DNA from: Lithocarpus polystachyus
Lineage: Eukaryota > Streptophyta > Magnoliopsida > Fagales > Fagaceae
Assembly: GCA_033629205.1 (NCBI GenBank)
Contig: CM066165.1
Location: 38,503,447-38,567,446 of the forward strand
Reading direction: 5' to 3'
Length of the DNA: 64,000 nt
Shown: one piece after another, positions 34,548-47,454 of the stretch
Position numbering within the stretch: position 1 is the stretch's first letter
Layout of the letters: the number at the start of each line of letters is the position of its first letter
Notes under the pieces: model-generated
Database searches by the model: none
Seen by the model: only the letters and a program-made list of their open reading frames with translations
What the model was told of the DNA's origin: nothing
Made by a program: the position numbers and the translations under genes

Positions 34548-35555
34548 ATTACCAATGGGTTTCATGATCAAGGTTCATCTTTGGTCCCCAATACCTTTCT
34601 CAATGATGAAACCAATGCCAATCTGTATCCACCATCAAAGAAGACAAAAACATGTTGATCCAACTTTGAAGAGAGGGTTTGCCTCTTTCTATTTCTCTAA
34701 ATTTTAAAGGCTTATTCAAGGGATTGCTGCTCAAGTATATATTGTGTTTCAAGTAAACACAAGAAGCATTTAATTTCTTAATTTCTTTTCATTTATAATA
34801 ATATTTGTATTTTAATTCATCATATTTGTCTGCTTGTAAGATTTTCTAAACTTCAATTTTACCAAATAACGAGTATGCTTGCTGATTCTTCGAAATTGAA
34901 ATTCAAGTCAAGCACACAACTGTTCGATGAAATGCTTCTTCAGGATATTGAACCTGCTTGCTTAGTTGACCCATGCTACTCATCGAACCAATTGTTAAGG
35001 TTTTGTTTTTTATTTCTACAAAAATATTTCTATTTGATTACATATTTACTTATGCTTTTCCCTTGGGTTTTTAAATTTTAATATTGTTAATTGTCAATTT
35101 GTCATAGATGTTTCTTTGCTTTTGTTGATTCGTTGAATAAAATGTATATTAAAATTTGCAATATGCTATGGCCCTAGAAGCCTCTTCTTCTGCAGGACCT
35201 GCCTTGAGAGTGGGGCTCACTTCTTCATATTATTCATATTTGATTGGTTGAGGTTGAGGAATTATTTAAGCACATGTTCTTATTTGCTTGTTTCTTTCTT
35301 TGTTAATTAGGAATATTTGAATTAATGATAATGTCAACGCCACAACTTTGTCATTGTTGAGATAACAACTGTACCTACTAATAAAACATCTTTATCCCTT
35401 AAGTTTTTGTGCTTAAAAATGATTCTATAAAGCTTTAAACTAAATTCTCAAAGTAGTTGGAGTCATGCGGTTGCCATTGGAAAACAAGACAATCAGTAAC
35501 TGATATGGAAGAAAGCCTTGCTTCTCCATAGTTAATGCTCAGATGGAAGAGCAGA
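34548..35555. other. 3' flank of the TNL gene
   Basis: AT-rich. A short frame at 34875-34998 (SSKLKFKSSTQLFDEML) could be a remnant or a further exon; its end is followed by a possible GTTTTG donor, but no partner exon was found. AATAAT/ATTTATAAT type signals near 34790 could serve as the 3' end of the TNL transcript. Confidence 0.35.
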
Positions 35556-35860
35556 ACTCAGAGATATGGCTCTCATATGTGGGCTGCCCTGTGGAAGCTT
35601 GAACTTCCATTTAAGTTCCTTATTTCCTTTGGAAACTGCAAAATGATTGTCTTCTAGTGATTAGGGAGTTAGCAAATAGGAATCTCTTTACTGATGCTTC
35701 TTGCCTTTCATGTGCTATAGAAGAGGAATGCTTGGACTACATATTTATTACCTATAACTTAACTTGTGTGATGTGGTTCAGATCACCACTCACCATTAGA
35801 AGGTACTTGAGTCAAAGTCAAGTCATAATTGTGTTGCTAATTAGCTGGAAAGTGTAAGGC
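35556..35860 (+). pseudogene. LINE remnant: reverse transcriptase zinc-binding region
   Basis: Two frames give the pattern of the zf-RVT domain found near the C-terminus of plant LINE proteins. First, LWKLELPFKFL; then, in another frame, ELANRNLFTDASCLSCAIEE followed by ECLDYIF and MWFRSPL. Stops and a frame change between them show decay. No complete RT is visible upstream. Confidence 0.6.
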
Positions 35861-38330
35861 CAGTGTAATCACTTCACTATATTCTTTCAACAATCTTTGA
35901 GCTATTTGAATACATTGAAATAAAATAGCACATGAAAGAATAAGTGTTAATGCTAGATTTTGAAGTCCTAAGTTGTAGCACTTACCTTTATACTATTTGT
36001 AGGGATGCAACAAACATATGGGAAGTGGACAATCCTGTTAAACCACCTAATGTACTTTTCAATAGTTTCCTTGGCAGTATCGCACATGATCAGATGCTGA
36101 AGGTATGGATTCCTCTCTCTTTTAGTGATATGTCTATGTGATGGTGTAAAACCTGTAGAGAATTTGGTAAATATAATTATTGTTGGATGGTTCATACAGT
36201 TGTATGTGTATTATTTTTCAATAAAGAAAAAAATGTTTTATGCACTGTGTCAAACTAAACTTTCTAGCATGTAATTGTAAGCTTCAATCTTTGATCTTTG
36301 AAACCAATTCATTCAAAGATATGTTTTAAACCATTTGTCTGGTTTTGAGAAAAGAAGATTGTCTTGAATAATCTTGTTCTTATTTTTATGTAGGGGGGCA
36401 GGGTTGGGGCTGTAGTTTAAATGCTTTGTACATCCTAGTATTCTTTTAGCAGTACCTTGTGGCAGAGGGTGGAAAGATTGAAATAGAAGCTACTTGTGGG
36501 ATGGTTGCTGGGTATGATGGTTTTATTCTAAGGGTAGAGATGCTGATTGATGTAGGCATAAAAGCATGGGTATGATGTAGAGTTGTAAATTTTAATTCAT
36601 AATTTTTAACATCCCTTAATGCTTGTGGAATGGGTATCAAATACTGGAGGAGGAGAAGTTTGATTTTGAATGCTGTTATGAGCAGATTAGCTTGTGCATC
36701 TCATTGCAGATTAGTAATACTGTTATGTTGTAGTGCTTGCCACCTTCTATTTAGTCATGTTTCATAAGGTCTTTTTAAATAATCTTTCATAAATTGGAAG
36801 GTCTTCTTTTTTCTATTTTTCTTAAAGGGCCTCAGATAAAGTTGCAGTTAGTACTGTTAAACAACTTTGTAAACAATGAGATGCACCTATGTCTTGGAGT
36901 GGTTTTCACTTGTCACTGTGTAATCACTGTATACCTATGACATTTCAACACTGGTTTTTTTTTTTTTTTTTTTTTTTAAGATTTAATCACTCCATCAAGA
37001 ATATGATTACTGCTAATGTTCATTAAAACAGTGAATGGTTTTTAAGTAAAATTGAAAATTTGTAGTTCCTGGGTAGCAGTTTCTGTATCTATTTTTAATA
37101 ATCACCGTAGTTTGAGAACTTTTTATTTATTTTGGTGGAACACTCTCTTGATATCATCCCTCTTATCCAAATTACATCATCCACAACAGCCAGCCTTTTG
37201 TGCTGCACTATAAAATCCAGTTGTCACTTATTCTTTTGGAAGCTCTCTCTCTCCCTCATGAATTGAAGCTCATCTCCCTCATCAAATGTTTTGCTTCTTG
37301 GCACTACTAATGAAAAAATTCCTAATTTTCCATGTAGTCTGTTCAAAGCCTTGGTAATCAGTCTTCTTCGTGGAGAAAGCAAATTTTCTTTGATTCACAA
37401 TCCTTTCTTTTAGAGTTGCAATGGAACACTAGCTATCTCCTCTTTGATTGTGCAATCACTTCTAGTTTTGGGGCCACCTCAAGAATTGATCTTCATCTTC
37501 AACATTATTTTTCATTATTTATTGATTCCATCAAAACTAGAAGTTTTGAATTGACATCCAATAAATTATCCATTTATAGTTTTTGGTAAATGTTGTTCTA
37601 ATTAAAAAGTTTTGACTTTGCAGATATTTAAGGCCCCTCAACTATATTTATGACGAGTATTAGTATACTAGGAACACTTCGGCCTATTCACTTAACTACC
37701 CACTCAAGTCTCAGTCTTGAGTCCTGCTAAGGACTCCAAATAATAATATATACCATGCACAGAGCATCTATAGTTTCCGTGTTAAGGGATGGAGAACCAC
37801 ATCAAAGTGAAAAGAGAAAACCAGTAAAGGATTCTAATTTGCCCAAACAAGCTCACAGTAGCAACTGAAGAAGACACCACGACATTGGGAGACAATTATA
37901 CAATAGGAAGCAACATTTTAATAGCAATAAAAATGTCCAAAGAGTTGAATAATTAAAAGGAAGCCAATAGGGTATTACTTTAGTTATGGGAATAATTTCC
38001 TCAATGTTACAAAGCAGAGTCCAATGAGCTATAGTGTGGGTTTAGGAATTACACTTTCTAACTACATGTCAAGCTTGCCAACAATAGCATGAAGTTGATG
38101 CTAAGCTAGTATCCACTATTAGTGGTTCTATGGACTAGTGAGATCTGCATAAAGAACTTTGGATTCGTTGAATTTCATTTAGTTCATTTCCCTCCATCAA
38201 AACCTTTCTAAAACAAAGCTTTGAGTGCTGCTCTTGCTTCTGCTATAAGAGGACCATCCATCCATCCTTATTAGCTTGATACAAAACAAATAATGTCATT
38301 CTTATGATAGCACACATTGATAAATTTCTT
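35861..38330. other. No gene recognised
   Basis: Apart from the local repeat at 36440-36560 there are only AT-rich stretches, a poly-T run (36956-36979) and short frames without recognisable content. Confidence 0.4.
36440..36560 (+). repeat. Local repeat, copy 1 (partner 39945-40060)
   Basis: About 110 bases beginning 'agcagtaccttgtggcagagg' are nearly the same as 39947-40055, with scattered changes. They share 'gctacttgtgggatggt' and 'ggtagagatgctgattga'. Origin unknown. Confidence 0.8.
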
Positions 38331-38530
38331 ACCTCTTCTAGTGGGACCTTCATGGAGCTTTTTTGAATTGAACACTATTTGGATCCATTCCTCCATAGAT
38401 GACAGATTGAGCTCTTCAATTCTAAAAGGTTGTTGGGGATGACCACAAATTCCGAGTCACTAGGCACTTTAAGAAAAGGTGCTCTATTGACTCTTGGGCT
38501 GCATTACACATCTGCAGTTTAGGTCTTCTA
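38330..38530 (-). pseudogene. LINE remnant on the minus strand (zf-RVT)
   Basis: On the minus strand one frame reads CNAAQESIEHLFLKCLVTRN followed shortly by LW and SP, matching the Cys/His pattern of the LINE reverse transcriptase zinc-binding domain. A stop follows soon after. It is opposite in orientation to the neighbouring remnants, so it comes from a separate insertion or an inversion. Confidence 0.55.
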
Positions 38531-38939
38531 TTGACAATATCAGGTTTAGCATCACTTTTGTTATGGGAACCAACATTAAGGTTATAGTTCTTACCCCATT
38601 TCTATCTTTGTCTGTCAGTGTGCTCCATTCCATTTTTCTATCATTTTTCTATTGATGCACTCCATACATCATGATGAAAAAAATAGCCGTATAGTAATTT
38701 ATTTTCCTTCTTTTTCCAAGCAACCAAACGTTGAGACTTGGCACACGGTGGTGATTGTGGCAGCGGCAATGCTGCAATTGCAAGGTTGAGACTTGAGAGA
38801 GAGGAAAGCATGGCGATGGAAGAGAGAGATTAAGATTTTGAAATATTCAGATAAGATGGGTTTGATGAGTTAACTCAAGTGTTTATTGTCTAACAACAGT
38901 TGAGTTTCCTAGAGTCAAGTGCTTTAAATTTTAATTGAC

Positions 38940-39653
38940 GTGCCACTTTTTACACCCTTGATTTATTTTAGATGCATCGTAAAACTTGCGTTATCACCTC
39001 CACCATCTCCTAATCCTGATATTCAGCAATCCTTCATAACCTTAACGATGATTATTGATGAATTATGGGGTCTCAGGAACGATGCTCTACACAATGGGGA
39101 CCTTGCATTCAGAAGTCCAGTAAGAGAATCTAGGAAAGAGCACAAGAGTTCTCCCTTCTCTCACTGCCGACCTTCAAAATCCCAAACAGCTTCATAACCC
39201 GTGCTGGACTCTGCCTCCCCATGGTTGGATCAAGGTGAACTCTGATGCTACCACAGCTACATCCTCCACTGCAATTGCCGCTGTTGCAAGAAACTCCACT
39301 GGCATGGTTGTTATGATGAACTCTCATGTGGTTGTTCAAAATGCTTCCCTTGGAGGTGGTCCCAGTTTATCTGTGAAAGTGACTGCAAGGAATGCGTAGA
39401 GCCTGTGTCTTCTAATTTACCTTCTGATTGGACTATTAGCAATGTTATTAGCAATATCAGTACTCTAGTTGAATCTTTCAATAGGTTTTTCTTTTCTTGG
39501 ATTAGAAGATCAGGAAATTCTGCTGCCCATGTTGCAGCTAAATTATCATTGAACTCTAGCATGTCTTTATGTTTTAATAATGACAAACTGCCTTCAGCTC
39601 TTTATAAGTCTTTACGTTTAGCAGATAGTCATCTTGTACCCCTTTCTTTTTGA
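38940..39653 (+). pseudogene. LINE remnant: RNase H-like C-terminal domain
   Basis: Three pieces in shifting frames resemble the RNase H-like domain (RVT_3 type) of plant LINE proteins and related domesticated genes: ELWGLRNDALHNGDL, then WIKVNSDATTATSSTAIAAV (from 39226), where the Asp of NSDA is the first acidic residue, then a WTISNVISNI segment with WIRRSGNSAAHVAAKLSL at the end. Frame changes and a stop near 39398 show it is not functional. Confidence 0.6.
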
Positions 39654-39944
39654 GTAATGACACTGAAGTAAGCGGAAGGCTCTTTGTTCAAAGTGAGAAA
39701 ATTTTATGAGATATTACCAAATTATACAAAAATTGCATTGTTTATTCTTATATTACAAGAATAAAGTAGATATCATCTTTATTCCATTATATATTGTCCT
39801 TTAAAATTGTTATTGTTGATGACTGAGAGGAATGTATATTCTTATATTTATGATTGATGGATAAACATATCGGATAGAAGAGAGAGTGATAGAGCCAGTC
39901 ACAAGGGGTCCTTTACAGTTTTATGTATATTCTCGACATAGCTT

Positions 39945-40060
39945 AGCAGTACCTTGTGGCAGAGGGTGGAAAAGTTGAAATGGCAGCTACTTGTGGGATG
40001 GTGGCTGGGTATGATGTTTTTAGCCTAGGGGTAGAGATGCTGATTGAAGGCTTCAAAGTG
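39945..40060 (+). repeat. Local repeat, copy 2 (partner 36440-36560)
   Basis: See the partner. The two copies lie on either side of the LINE remnants, about 3.5 kb apart in the same orientation. Confidence 0.8.
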
Positions 40061-40131
40061 GGCATATGAATTTTGGGTGTGCCAGAATATGTTTTTAGCC
40101 TAAACGTTGTTGTCCCACCGTTGTTTTCACC

Positions 40132-40158
40132 GTTGAATTAAGTGTAACTTAATTCAAC
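40132..40158. other. Perfect 12-bp hairpin with 3-base loop
   Basis: GTTGAATTAAGT, loop GTA, then the exact complement. It is too AT-rich and lacks the following T run expected of a terminator. Its role is unknown. Confidence 0.7.
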
Positions 40159-40159
40159 A

Positions 40160-41391
40160 ACAGATTGTGTTTTTGATTCTTGACTAGATAAAGTTGCATA
40201 AGGTCTCTACAACATGAACTTGCAGCCACTTTATTCATGAATTAACATCAAGAACACTTAGCCATGGAATTCAATTGGATCAAGTAACAAGAAATATTCA
40301 CAGCCAAATAAAAATCAGTGCATGAAATCACAACTTACATAAAATTGAAGGTAGAATCGGTTTAGGTAGAATAGGTTAGTCTTGCACCAAAGTTTATTTT
40401 TTTCTCTTTTTATTTTTAGCTCTCTCATATTTTGGCCGATTACACCTATGTTTTGCCCGAATTATGGAAGCCAAGACACAATTTGTGGCTGGTTACATTA
40501 AAAAGGAGGATGTGGCATGTTAAGGAGGTGTCATATGGTGGCAATGTTTGTTGTACAAGAAGTAGGTGGTGCCAAGAAATAAGGCTGGTGGTGTGAAAGA
40601 GAAAATCATGAGGCGTCATGGGCTGGAAACTTAAATCTTTATTTGAAATATGGTACTTAAGTTTCTTCTTAATTGCACTAAGTCCCCTACCTTTCAAGAT
40701 ATTCTGCAACATCACCCTTATCACTCTTGTTTACCTTCCACATCAATTTTGTAAATGTCTTCTTTCATTTTTAATCACCATTTACTAAAGATATTACATG
40801 ATGACCTTTAATGAAATAATGCACACATTGGTTCGTTATATCACAATTATTATTGCACATATTGGTTTTCAATTGCGCTTACATCGTAGCATTATTTGAT
40901 ACACTGCCAAAGATTATGTTCTATTGTGGCATTTTCTATTTAATGGGTTGGTTGGTGTATAATATATTGAGATCTTCTTTTCAAATTCCAAATAAAATGT
41001 TCAATGCCACTTGTTCGAGGAGAGATGACATTTGCCTCTCTAATTAGTCTACTATGAGGCCTACATACCCTATGCTACATATTCAACCTCCTCTCTTGTA
41101 TTAGGTTGAAATAAAAACACACCTAAACAATTTCATCTACAACGACACGTAAACTCATACCCAATTTCATAACTTACTTGGATGTCATTTTGTGATTAGA
41201 TTTCAGCATTTACACGTGAGACCCACACATGAACTCAATGGAAAAAAAAAATTGGATGCACCAATAGTAAGGTGACACTTAACTATGTTCTGAATTTGGG
41301 CATGGAGTTAGGACTTAGATGCATTCATAGACTTCCCCACAAAGTATACATTTATTCCCATTTCACAGTTTTTCTTCATTGAAGGTAGGGA

Positions 41392-41394
<3 letters not shown>
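40160..41394. other. No gene recognised
   Basis: AT-rich DNA without supported coding or RNA features. Confidence 0.4.

Positions 41395-41424
<30 letters not shown>
41395..41424. repeat. (CT)15 microsatellite
   Basis: The flanks ('ggattcctctct' and 'gtgatatg.ctat') match 36110-36138, where only a few CT units occur, so the run expanded in this copy of a duplicated segment. Confidence 0.9.
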
Positions 41425-41427
<3 letters not shown>

Positions 41428-41584
41428 CGTGATATGCCTATATAACCTAAATTATATGTTTTTTTTTTATATTTTTTTATTTTATTTTTAATGGGACCTA
41501 AATTATACATTGAGTGGGCATGAGCATGGTTAATGGACCCAACACCTCTCAAATCTAGTGCCATTCTAGACTCAAATCCATCTA

Positions 41585-41710
41585 GGGCCCCAATTTTCTT
41601 TTATGTATGTAGAATTTGTGAAGAGGCTACGGAGGTGGGACATTGTGCAAATGGAGAAAATGACACCAGGATAAGTGATGGTGTTAACTTCAAATGTGGA
41701 TTCAAAAGAT
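41585..41710 (+). repeat. Dispersed repeat, copy 2 (partner at 3465-3650)
   Basis: Shares nucleotide and peptide words with the first copy (ATEV, NGENDT, SDGV). It lacks about 27 bases present there, a multiple of three, so the reading frame is kept. Confidence 0.6.
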
Positions 41711-42980
41711 GCAGCAATGTTTGGATTAATTTTATCTAGGGCACTAAATATAAGGATTTAAGAAAAGCACAATGTTCAAAACAATTATGTAAAAATATAG
41801 ACAATCCGTAGTTTTCTGAACACAAATTAACCAAATCTTGGGCAATGAAACGAATTGGGCACATACCGGTGGCAATTTGATAGTTTTTTTTTTGGATGGA
41901 GTTACTATTCTTGAGGATGATTTATTTAGTAAATTTTTTGGATAAAAAAGTATGATTTGAATGTGAAGATTAGCTCATAAAACAAAGAAAAAATCATATG
42001 TATATGAGCCTAGTCTTCCATTTCATTGCAATTTAATGAATTTATATACATGGAGAACATTCAAGATTGATCCATAACACATGATATGCACACCAACTTG
42101 TGAGCTTACCATCCACCCATTTTGTCCTCCATTTTACATTTTAATTTATATGTTTTAATATTAACAATTTAACATTAAGTGTTGGGAATTCAATCAAGAG
42201 CCTTACGGCTCAATAACACTATCTAGTTCCCTTATAAAGGAGAACGGAAGTTCAAAATTTTCTTCTCCCCTTATTTTAATTTTCTTTTTAAGAAATATTT
42301 TTTTAATATAAAAAAGTTATTGAATTTAGAATTATCAAAATTTACCAAATTTAGGCATCTTGGCTCTCGCATCCATTCTCTCCAAATATACTAGAAGTTA
42401 TAAATCTTCAAAGAGAGATCAATGAAAGAGTAACATTATCACAAATGAGTAATGAGTTTAGACTAAGAAAACCCACATTGACTGTTTTGAGCCCTATGAT
42501 AAAATTCTTCATGGAGATGCACACAAAACGTATTTAATGTCAAACTTCCTTCTTCTTCTTCTTTTTTTTTTTTTTTTTTTTTTTTTTACTAGATAGAATT
42601 TTACTCTAGCCTAATCTAAGTGTATACGTGTGTGAAACTCTCTCCTGGAGACTTGAATCCCGACCCTTGTCCTCCACACCCCACAAGTACTTATACTTAA
42701 AGAGTGACCATCGCACCAAGGATGTGCGGTGGTTAATGTCAAACTTCCTAATTGTATAAAACACCAAGCTTTTTTTTTTTTTTTTTTTTTGAGAAAGTAT
42801 AAAACACCAAACTGATTAGGTAATACTTGACAAGAAGATTAATTAATTAAAAGAAAAAAACACCACAACTGTTGAGTCAAGACATATTAAATGAGTCCAT
42901 TTGTTAATGTTGTTCTAGTAACGTTATTTGTATTTTTTGGAAATATGTGTGGGTGAAAAAATGTGTGAAATTGCGTGTAA
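41711..42980. other. No gene recognised
   Basis: AT-rich, with poly-T runs at 42559-42588 and 42772-42790. Nothing coding was seen. Confidence 0.4.
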
Positions 42981-43367
42981 TCTATATTCTATATATATCT
43001 AAAAGCTGAAACATAGCATTTATTGTTACTACACTCCGGTTGAGCCACCTCAGCAACCACGTCATTATCCTTTTTGGTTTCTAATTTTTCCTAAATATTT
43101 TTTAAAACATTTTCTCATTTAATAATGTGACTTAAAAACTCCATTATCTAAAAATTAAAATATCTTTTAACCATTATTTTTATTACTAATTTTCCAAAAC
43201 TCTCCCTCATCTTTACCTCTTCATCTCCCCACTACTTTCTAGCTTAAAATCATTCATTCTCTACCCTTTTATCTTCCTTTATTTTGACTCTGCTTATTTT
43301 CAACATATTACTATAAATTTGACATTTTTTTTTCATTCTATGCATAGTTTTCTCACACAAAAAGGTT

Positions 43368-43370
<3 letters not shown>

Positions 43371-43418
<48 letters not shown>
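43371..43418. repeat. (CT)n microsatellite, about 48 bp
   Basis: Uninterrupted TC repeat. Confidence 0.95.
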
Positions 43419-43423
<5 letters not shown>

Positions 43424-45670
43424 GTTTTTCATTTTTTCTATTGCATCCATACTTAAGTTGATAAATTTTTGTGTTAATTAGAATTCTACTTTGGGTTGAT
43501 GCGATTTAGTTTTGTGTTTTAAGTTGGTATCTTTTTTATTTTCTTTGATTATTAAATATTATCGTACTGCATTATACATATAGTATATAATTGTTGAGGG
43601 GAAAATTTTGATATTCCCAAATAGATTATCGGGTAGCCAAGCCGAAACTCGACAATGGGCCTTGAGATAAAGTCCAAAGGCTTTCGGTGTTGTGGAAGTC
43701 CATCCAAGCAAGATATAGAGGCTGCAAGACAACACTAAAGCACAATAAACATGTCAATATTGTTAGTTTGTTATATTATTAGTCCTTTTTTACAGCATCA
43801 TAGTCCAAATCAGTCCTCTAGTGGTATGGTATTAACTCCAGCAGTGGGGGGAAATTACATTTAGAGTCCAACAGTCAATAATTAAATAAATTTAGGAAAG
43901 TGTTCACTCTTTGGGGTCCTTGTATATCTTGGTCAAGGGAATTTATAGTACTTTCAGCCATCATTACATCAATATGAGGGAAAAATTCAATTGTTACAAA
44001 TATATTATATTCTTCATCATAATAATAATAAACAAAGATTAAGGGCTCCCTAGTAACAAATAAAAGAGAAAAAAATAGGATGGAATGAAGGGAGAGAAAG
44101 ATCCCCAGCTCAGTGCAGCAAGTATTAAGCTAAGGTTTTGATGAGTGTACGATCATAAGGCATGAATGAGGTGAATGTGGGCTATTTTGAGTGAGTGAGA
44201 TCAGATTAATGCTGAGATTGAAGTTTTTTTATGAGTAATAGGTTGTTTGTGACTAGTTGGAGAGACATTGAGTTGTGTTTGTGTGAAAAAAGAAAAAGAA
44301 CATCTAAGATTAGATGAATGTGGGCTAGGGATGATGAGTGAGATGGGATTAACACCAAGATCAAGGCTTTTTGTGAGTGGTGGGGTGTTTATGACTAGTT
44401 TATGGGCTGTGATTGTGTGAGGTGTGAGAGGAACGTCTGGGTAACATGAGAGTGGGTTAAGGATGATGAGTGGTGAGCTTGAGGAAGGCTAAAACACCAG
44501 CCAAAACGTTAAATGAACCCATGGTTTCAGAGGGGGGTCCCTGGCTTTGTGATTACCTTGCTTGTCTATTTATAATGGAGCTGAAGGGAGGCTTTAATTG
44601 ACAAGAGTCCAAAAAAAAAGGATGACAACTCAGAGGTGACGAAATCATAATCAAGCTCCCTGAGATTTTTGGTCAGAAGTAGGGGATTTGCTTTTGGGGC
44701 TGCCTTGCTTCTTTGGGAAATGATGGGATTTTAGAGCTTTTTGCATTAAATGCTAGGATTTTTGGGCTGAGCTTGATTATTGTGCTTGGGATGTGTATCA
44801 TGAGAGAATCCTAATGCTGCAACCAAGATTTGGTCCCCCAAAAAGCAAGATTCAACACCCCAAGCCAGGTGTGAAGTTTTAGTCTTCTTCAGGGGGTTCC
44901 GCTGGAGATCTCTTTATGCCCTCCAAACCACATGTTCCCAATTTTTCCCCTTTAGGATTCATGGGCTTGGTACATGAATCATGTCTTGAACGTTTTTGAC
45001 ATTTATAACATCAATTTGTTGAGGTTTGAATAATTTGGCTTCAGCACCCCTTCCGCTGGAGGTACAGCTTTGAGGAAGATGATGGGGTTTGATCACCCTT
45101 TAGACTTCAGCTGATATGACAGCTCTTTGGCACTGTTCACGTCAGGCGGAGGGTGGCAAAAATCTGATGGGACAGCTCTTAGTTCATGCTTAGTTCTCTT
45201 GTTGGTGTTTATTGCTTGGGCTTTATAATCATCGAATAAGTAATCACTTTGATGATATAAGTTTCCATGGATTTTTATCAATATTTTCCATGGGTTTGCA
45301 AGATAAATAAAATTGCCATAGGTCTTGAATATAATTTCTATGGGCTTAATTATTAATGACACACACTCACATTTCTCCATGGGCTTGATATATGTTTGCC
45401 ATGGGTTTTGGAAAAATGAATGGTGTTATTTTAGATAATATGGTATAAATATTTGGTATGATTCATTAGCTTATATACTTGTTTAGGAAAATTAATTTGC
45501 CAAAGGTTATTAGCCTTGGGCTTCAAGTATAATGCATTTGTAAAAAAAATATGTTTTGCCAAAGTTTATTATCTTTGGGCTCTTGAGGAAGATATAATAT
45601 TTTTGTAAAGTGATTTTGGATTCTTTTTGAAATGATGGTTTGCCCAAAAAAAAAAATAGTACTTGGGCTC

Positions 45671-46402
45671 TGTAAGGACACAAATTACAAATTGGGCCTA
45701 CAGGAGAGATTGACTCTGGCCCAATGAGTAAAAGGTATCCTCGCAATGAATTTGTAAGAGAGTGGGTCGAAGAGCTAGGCTTTAGTGGGTCAAACGGAGA
45801 TGAGCCGAGCGAAAGTGTATCCTCGGCACAGTCCGAGAAGCTTTGTTCTAGTAATATGTGTTGAATCAGAATTGTTACAGGGGTTCTTGAGATTGTTTCC
45901 CCGCCCCCCCTCTCCCATGGTGGATTTCTCCTATTATATAGTCCCTTTCAGACAATCTGGACCTTCCATTTGTTGATCATCCAAGCCTATACTTGAGTGC
46001 CTGTCCCATCAGCCACCCTCTTTAGTATTCTGTGAGTTGCAGAAACCGAGGTAGCACTGTTCAGGGGTCCTGTCCACATAAATGCAGTGTCAGCAGCCCT
46101 TTGTGAAATATCTCCTGGTTGCCACCTGTCCCCTTTGGCCCATATAAGTCAGGGGATTCCTCGGATATATCAGGACCGGTGCTGGAACATTCATCTCGAC
46201 CGTTCCTTTGATGATCCGAGCAGTAAGTTCTCCTCGGACAAGTCCTTTTCTCCTTCGCGTAGCTAATACGATAGAGAGGAGTCAGGCCAGGTACTTTCCT
46301 CAGGACGGGGTGCCCTCGGGATAATGGCCTCCTCGGACGGGCCCATGGCTTCCTCGGAGGGGCCGTGGCCCATTTTCTAGTATTGGGCCTTTTACCCCTA
46401 CA
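45671..46402 (-). repeat. Non-autonomous element, 3' LTR (left side)
   Basis: 732 bp; read on the minus strand it begins TGTAGGGGTAAAAGGCCC and ends GTCCTTACA. A TATATAAT box lies near 45935 on the minus strand. Short open frames within it are chance. Confidence 0.85.
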
Positions 46403-46667
46403 ATAGCCCCTCAAAATTCCGGCTCTTCCTCTTTATCCGAGGAGAGAGGTGGGATTTTGATTTCTCTAGGGGTAAGATCCATTCACCCAAGGTAGGTGGT
46501 CTGAGGGACCAGGTCTGAGCAAGGTTCTGTTTAGTACCTGAGAGGTACCATGGCGTGTTAATTTCCACGAAACATGCGGTTCGAGGACTCAGATACGACT
46601 AAGGTTTTGTTTAACACTAAGCAGGAGGTCTGAGGGACCTGACATGGCTAAGGCTCATCTTAGCAGA

Positions 46668-47165
46668 GAGTCCAAGGACCTGGCGCAGCTAAAGAGATGC
46701 TTAGCAGAGGGCCTGAGGGCACCGGCGTAGCTAAGGCTTTGTTTAGCAGAGAGTCCGAGGACCCGGCGCAGCTAAAGAGATGCTTAGCAGAGGGCCTGAG
46801 GGCATCGGCGTAGCTAAGGCTTTGTTTAGCAGAGAGTCCGAGGACCCGGCGCAGCTAAAGAGATGCTTAGCAGAGGGCCTGAGGGCACCGGCGTAGCTAA
46901 GGCTTTGTTTAGCAGAGAGTCCGAGGACCCGGCGCAGCTAAAGAGATGCTTAGCAGAGGGCCTGAAGGCACCGGCGTAGCTAAGGCTTTGTTTAGCAGAG
47001 AGTCCGAGGACCCGGCGCAGCTAAAGAGATGCTTAGCGGAGGGCCTGAGGGCACCGGCGTAGCTAAGGCTTTATTTAGCAGAGAGTCCGAGAACCCAGCG
47101 CAGCTAAAGAGATGCTTAGCAGAGGACCTGAGGGCACCGGCGTAGCTAAGGCTTTGTTTATAGAA
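46668..47165 (-). repeat. 83-bp tandem array in the non-autonomous element
   Basis: Six units start with 'gagtcc' at 46668, 46751, 46834, 46917, 47000 and 47083. Each unit holds two related halves ('cagctaaagagatgcttagc' and 'tagctaaggctttgtttagc'), so the unit itself arose from a duplication of about 40 bp. Confidence 0.93.
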
Positions 47166-47434
47166 CTGACCCCGCCGTGGAGCCCCTTTGATTTGATCGG
47201 AGCCCCTTTGATTTGCGGCACCATCGACATATATCTTCTAGAATAAAGGTTCTCGAGGCATGTATTCGATGTCAAAAGCCCCTAGAGCTTTGCCCCATGT
47301 AATCAGCCCCTCGAAGTATAGACCCTGGCCTCATGTAGTGACTTGTTTACATAGTAATTGGCCACCATAGTGGCTTTACCCAAGGATTCTTGCTGATGGG
47401 GGCCTAACCGTTGCACTCACTATCACACAAGCTC

Positions 47435-47452
47435 TCCCCACAGACGGCGCCA
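47435..47452 (-). other. Primer binding site of the non-autonomous element
   Basis: On the minus strand it reads TGGCGCCGTCTGTGGGGA, two bases from the LTR, identical to element 1. Confidence 0.85.
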
Positions 47453-47454
47453 AT

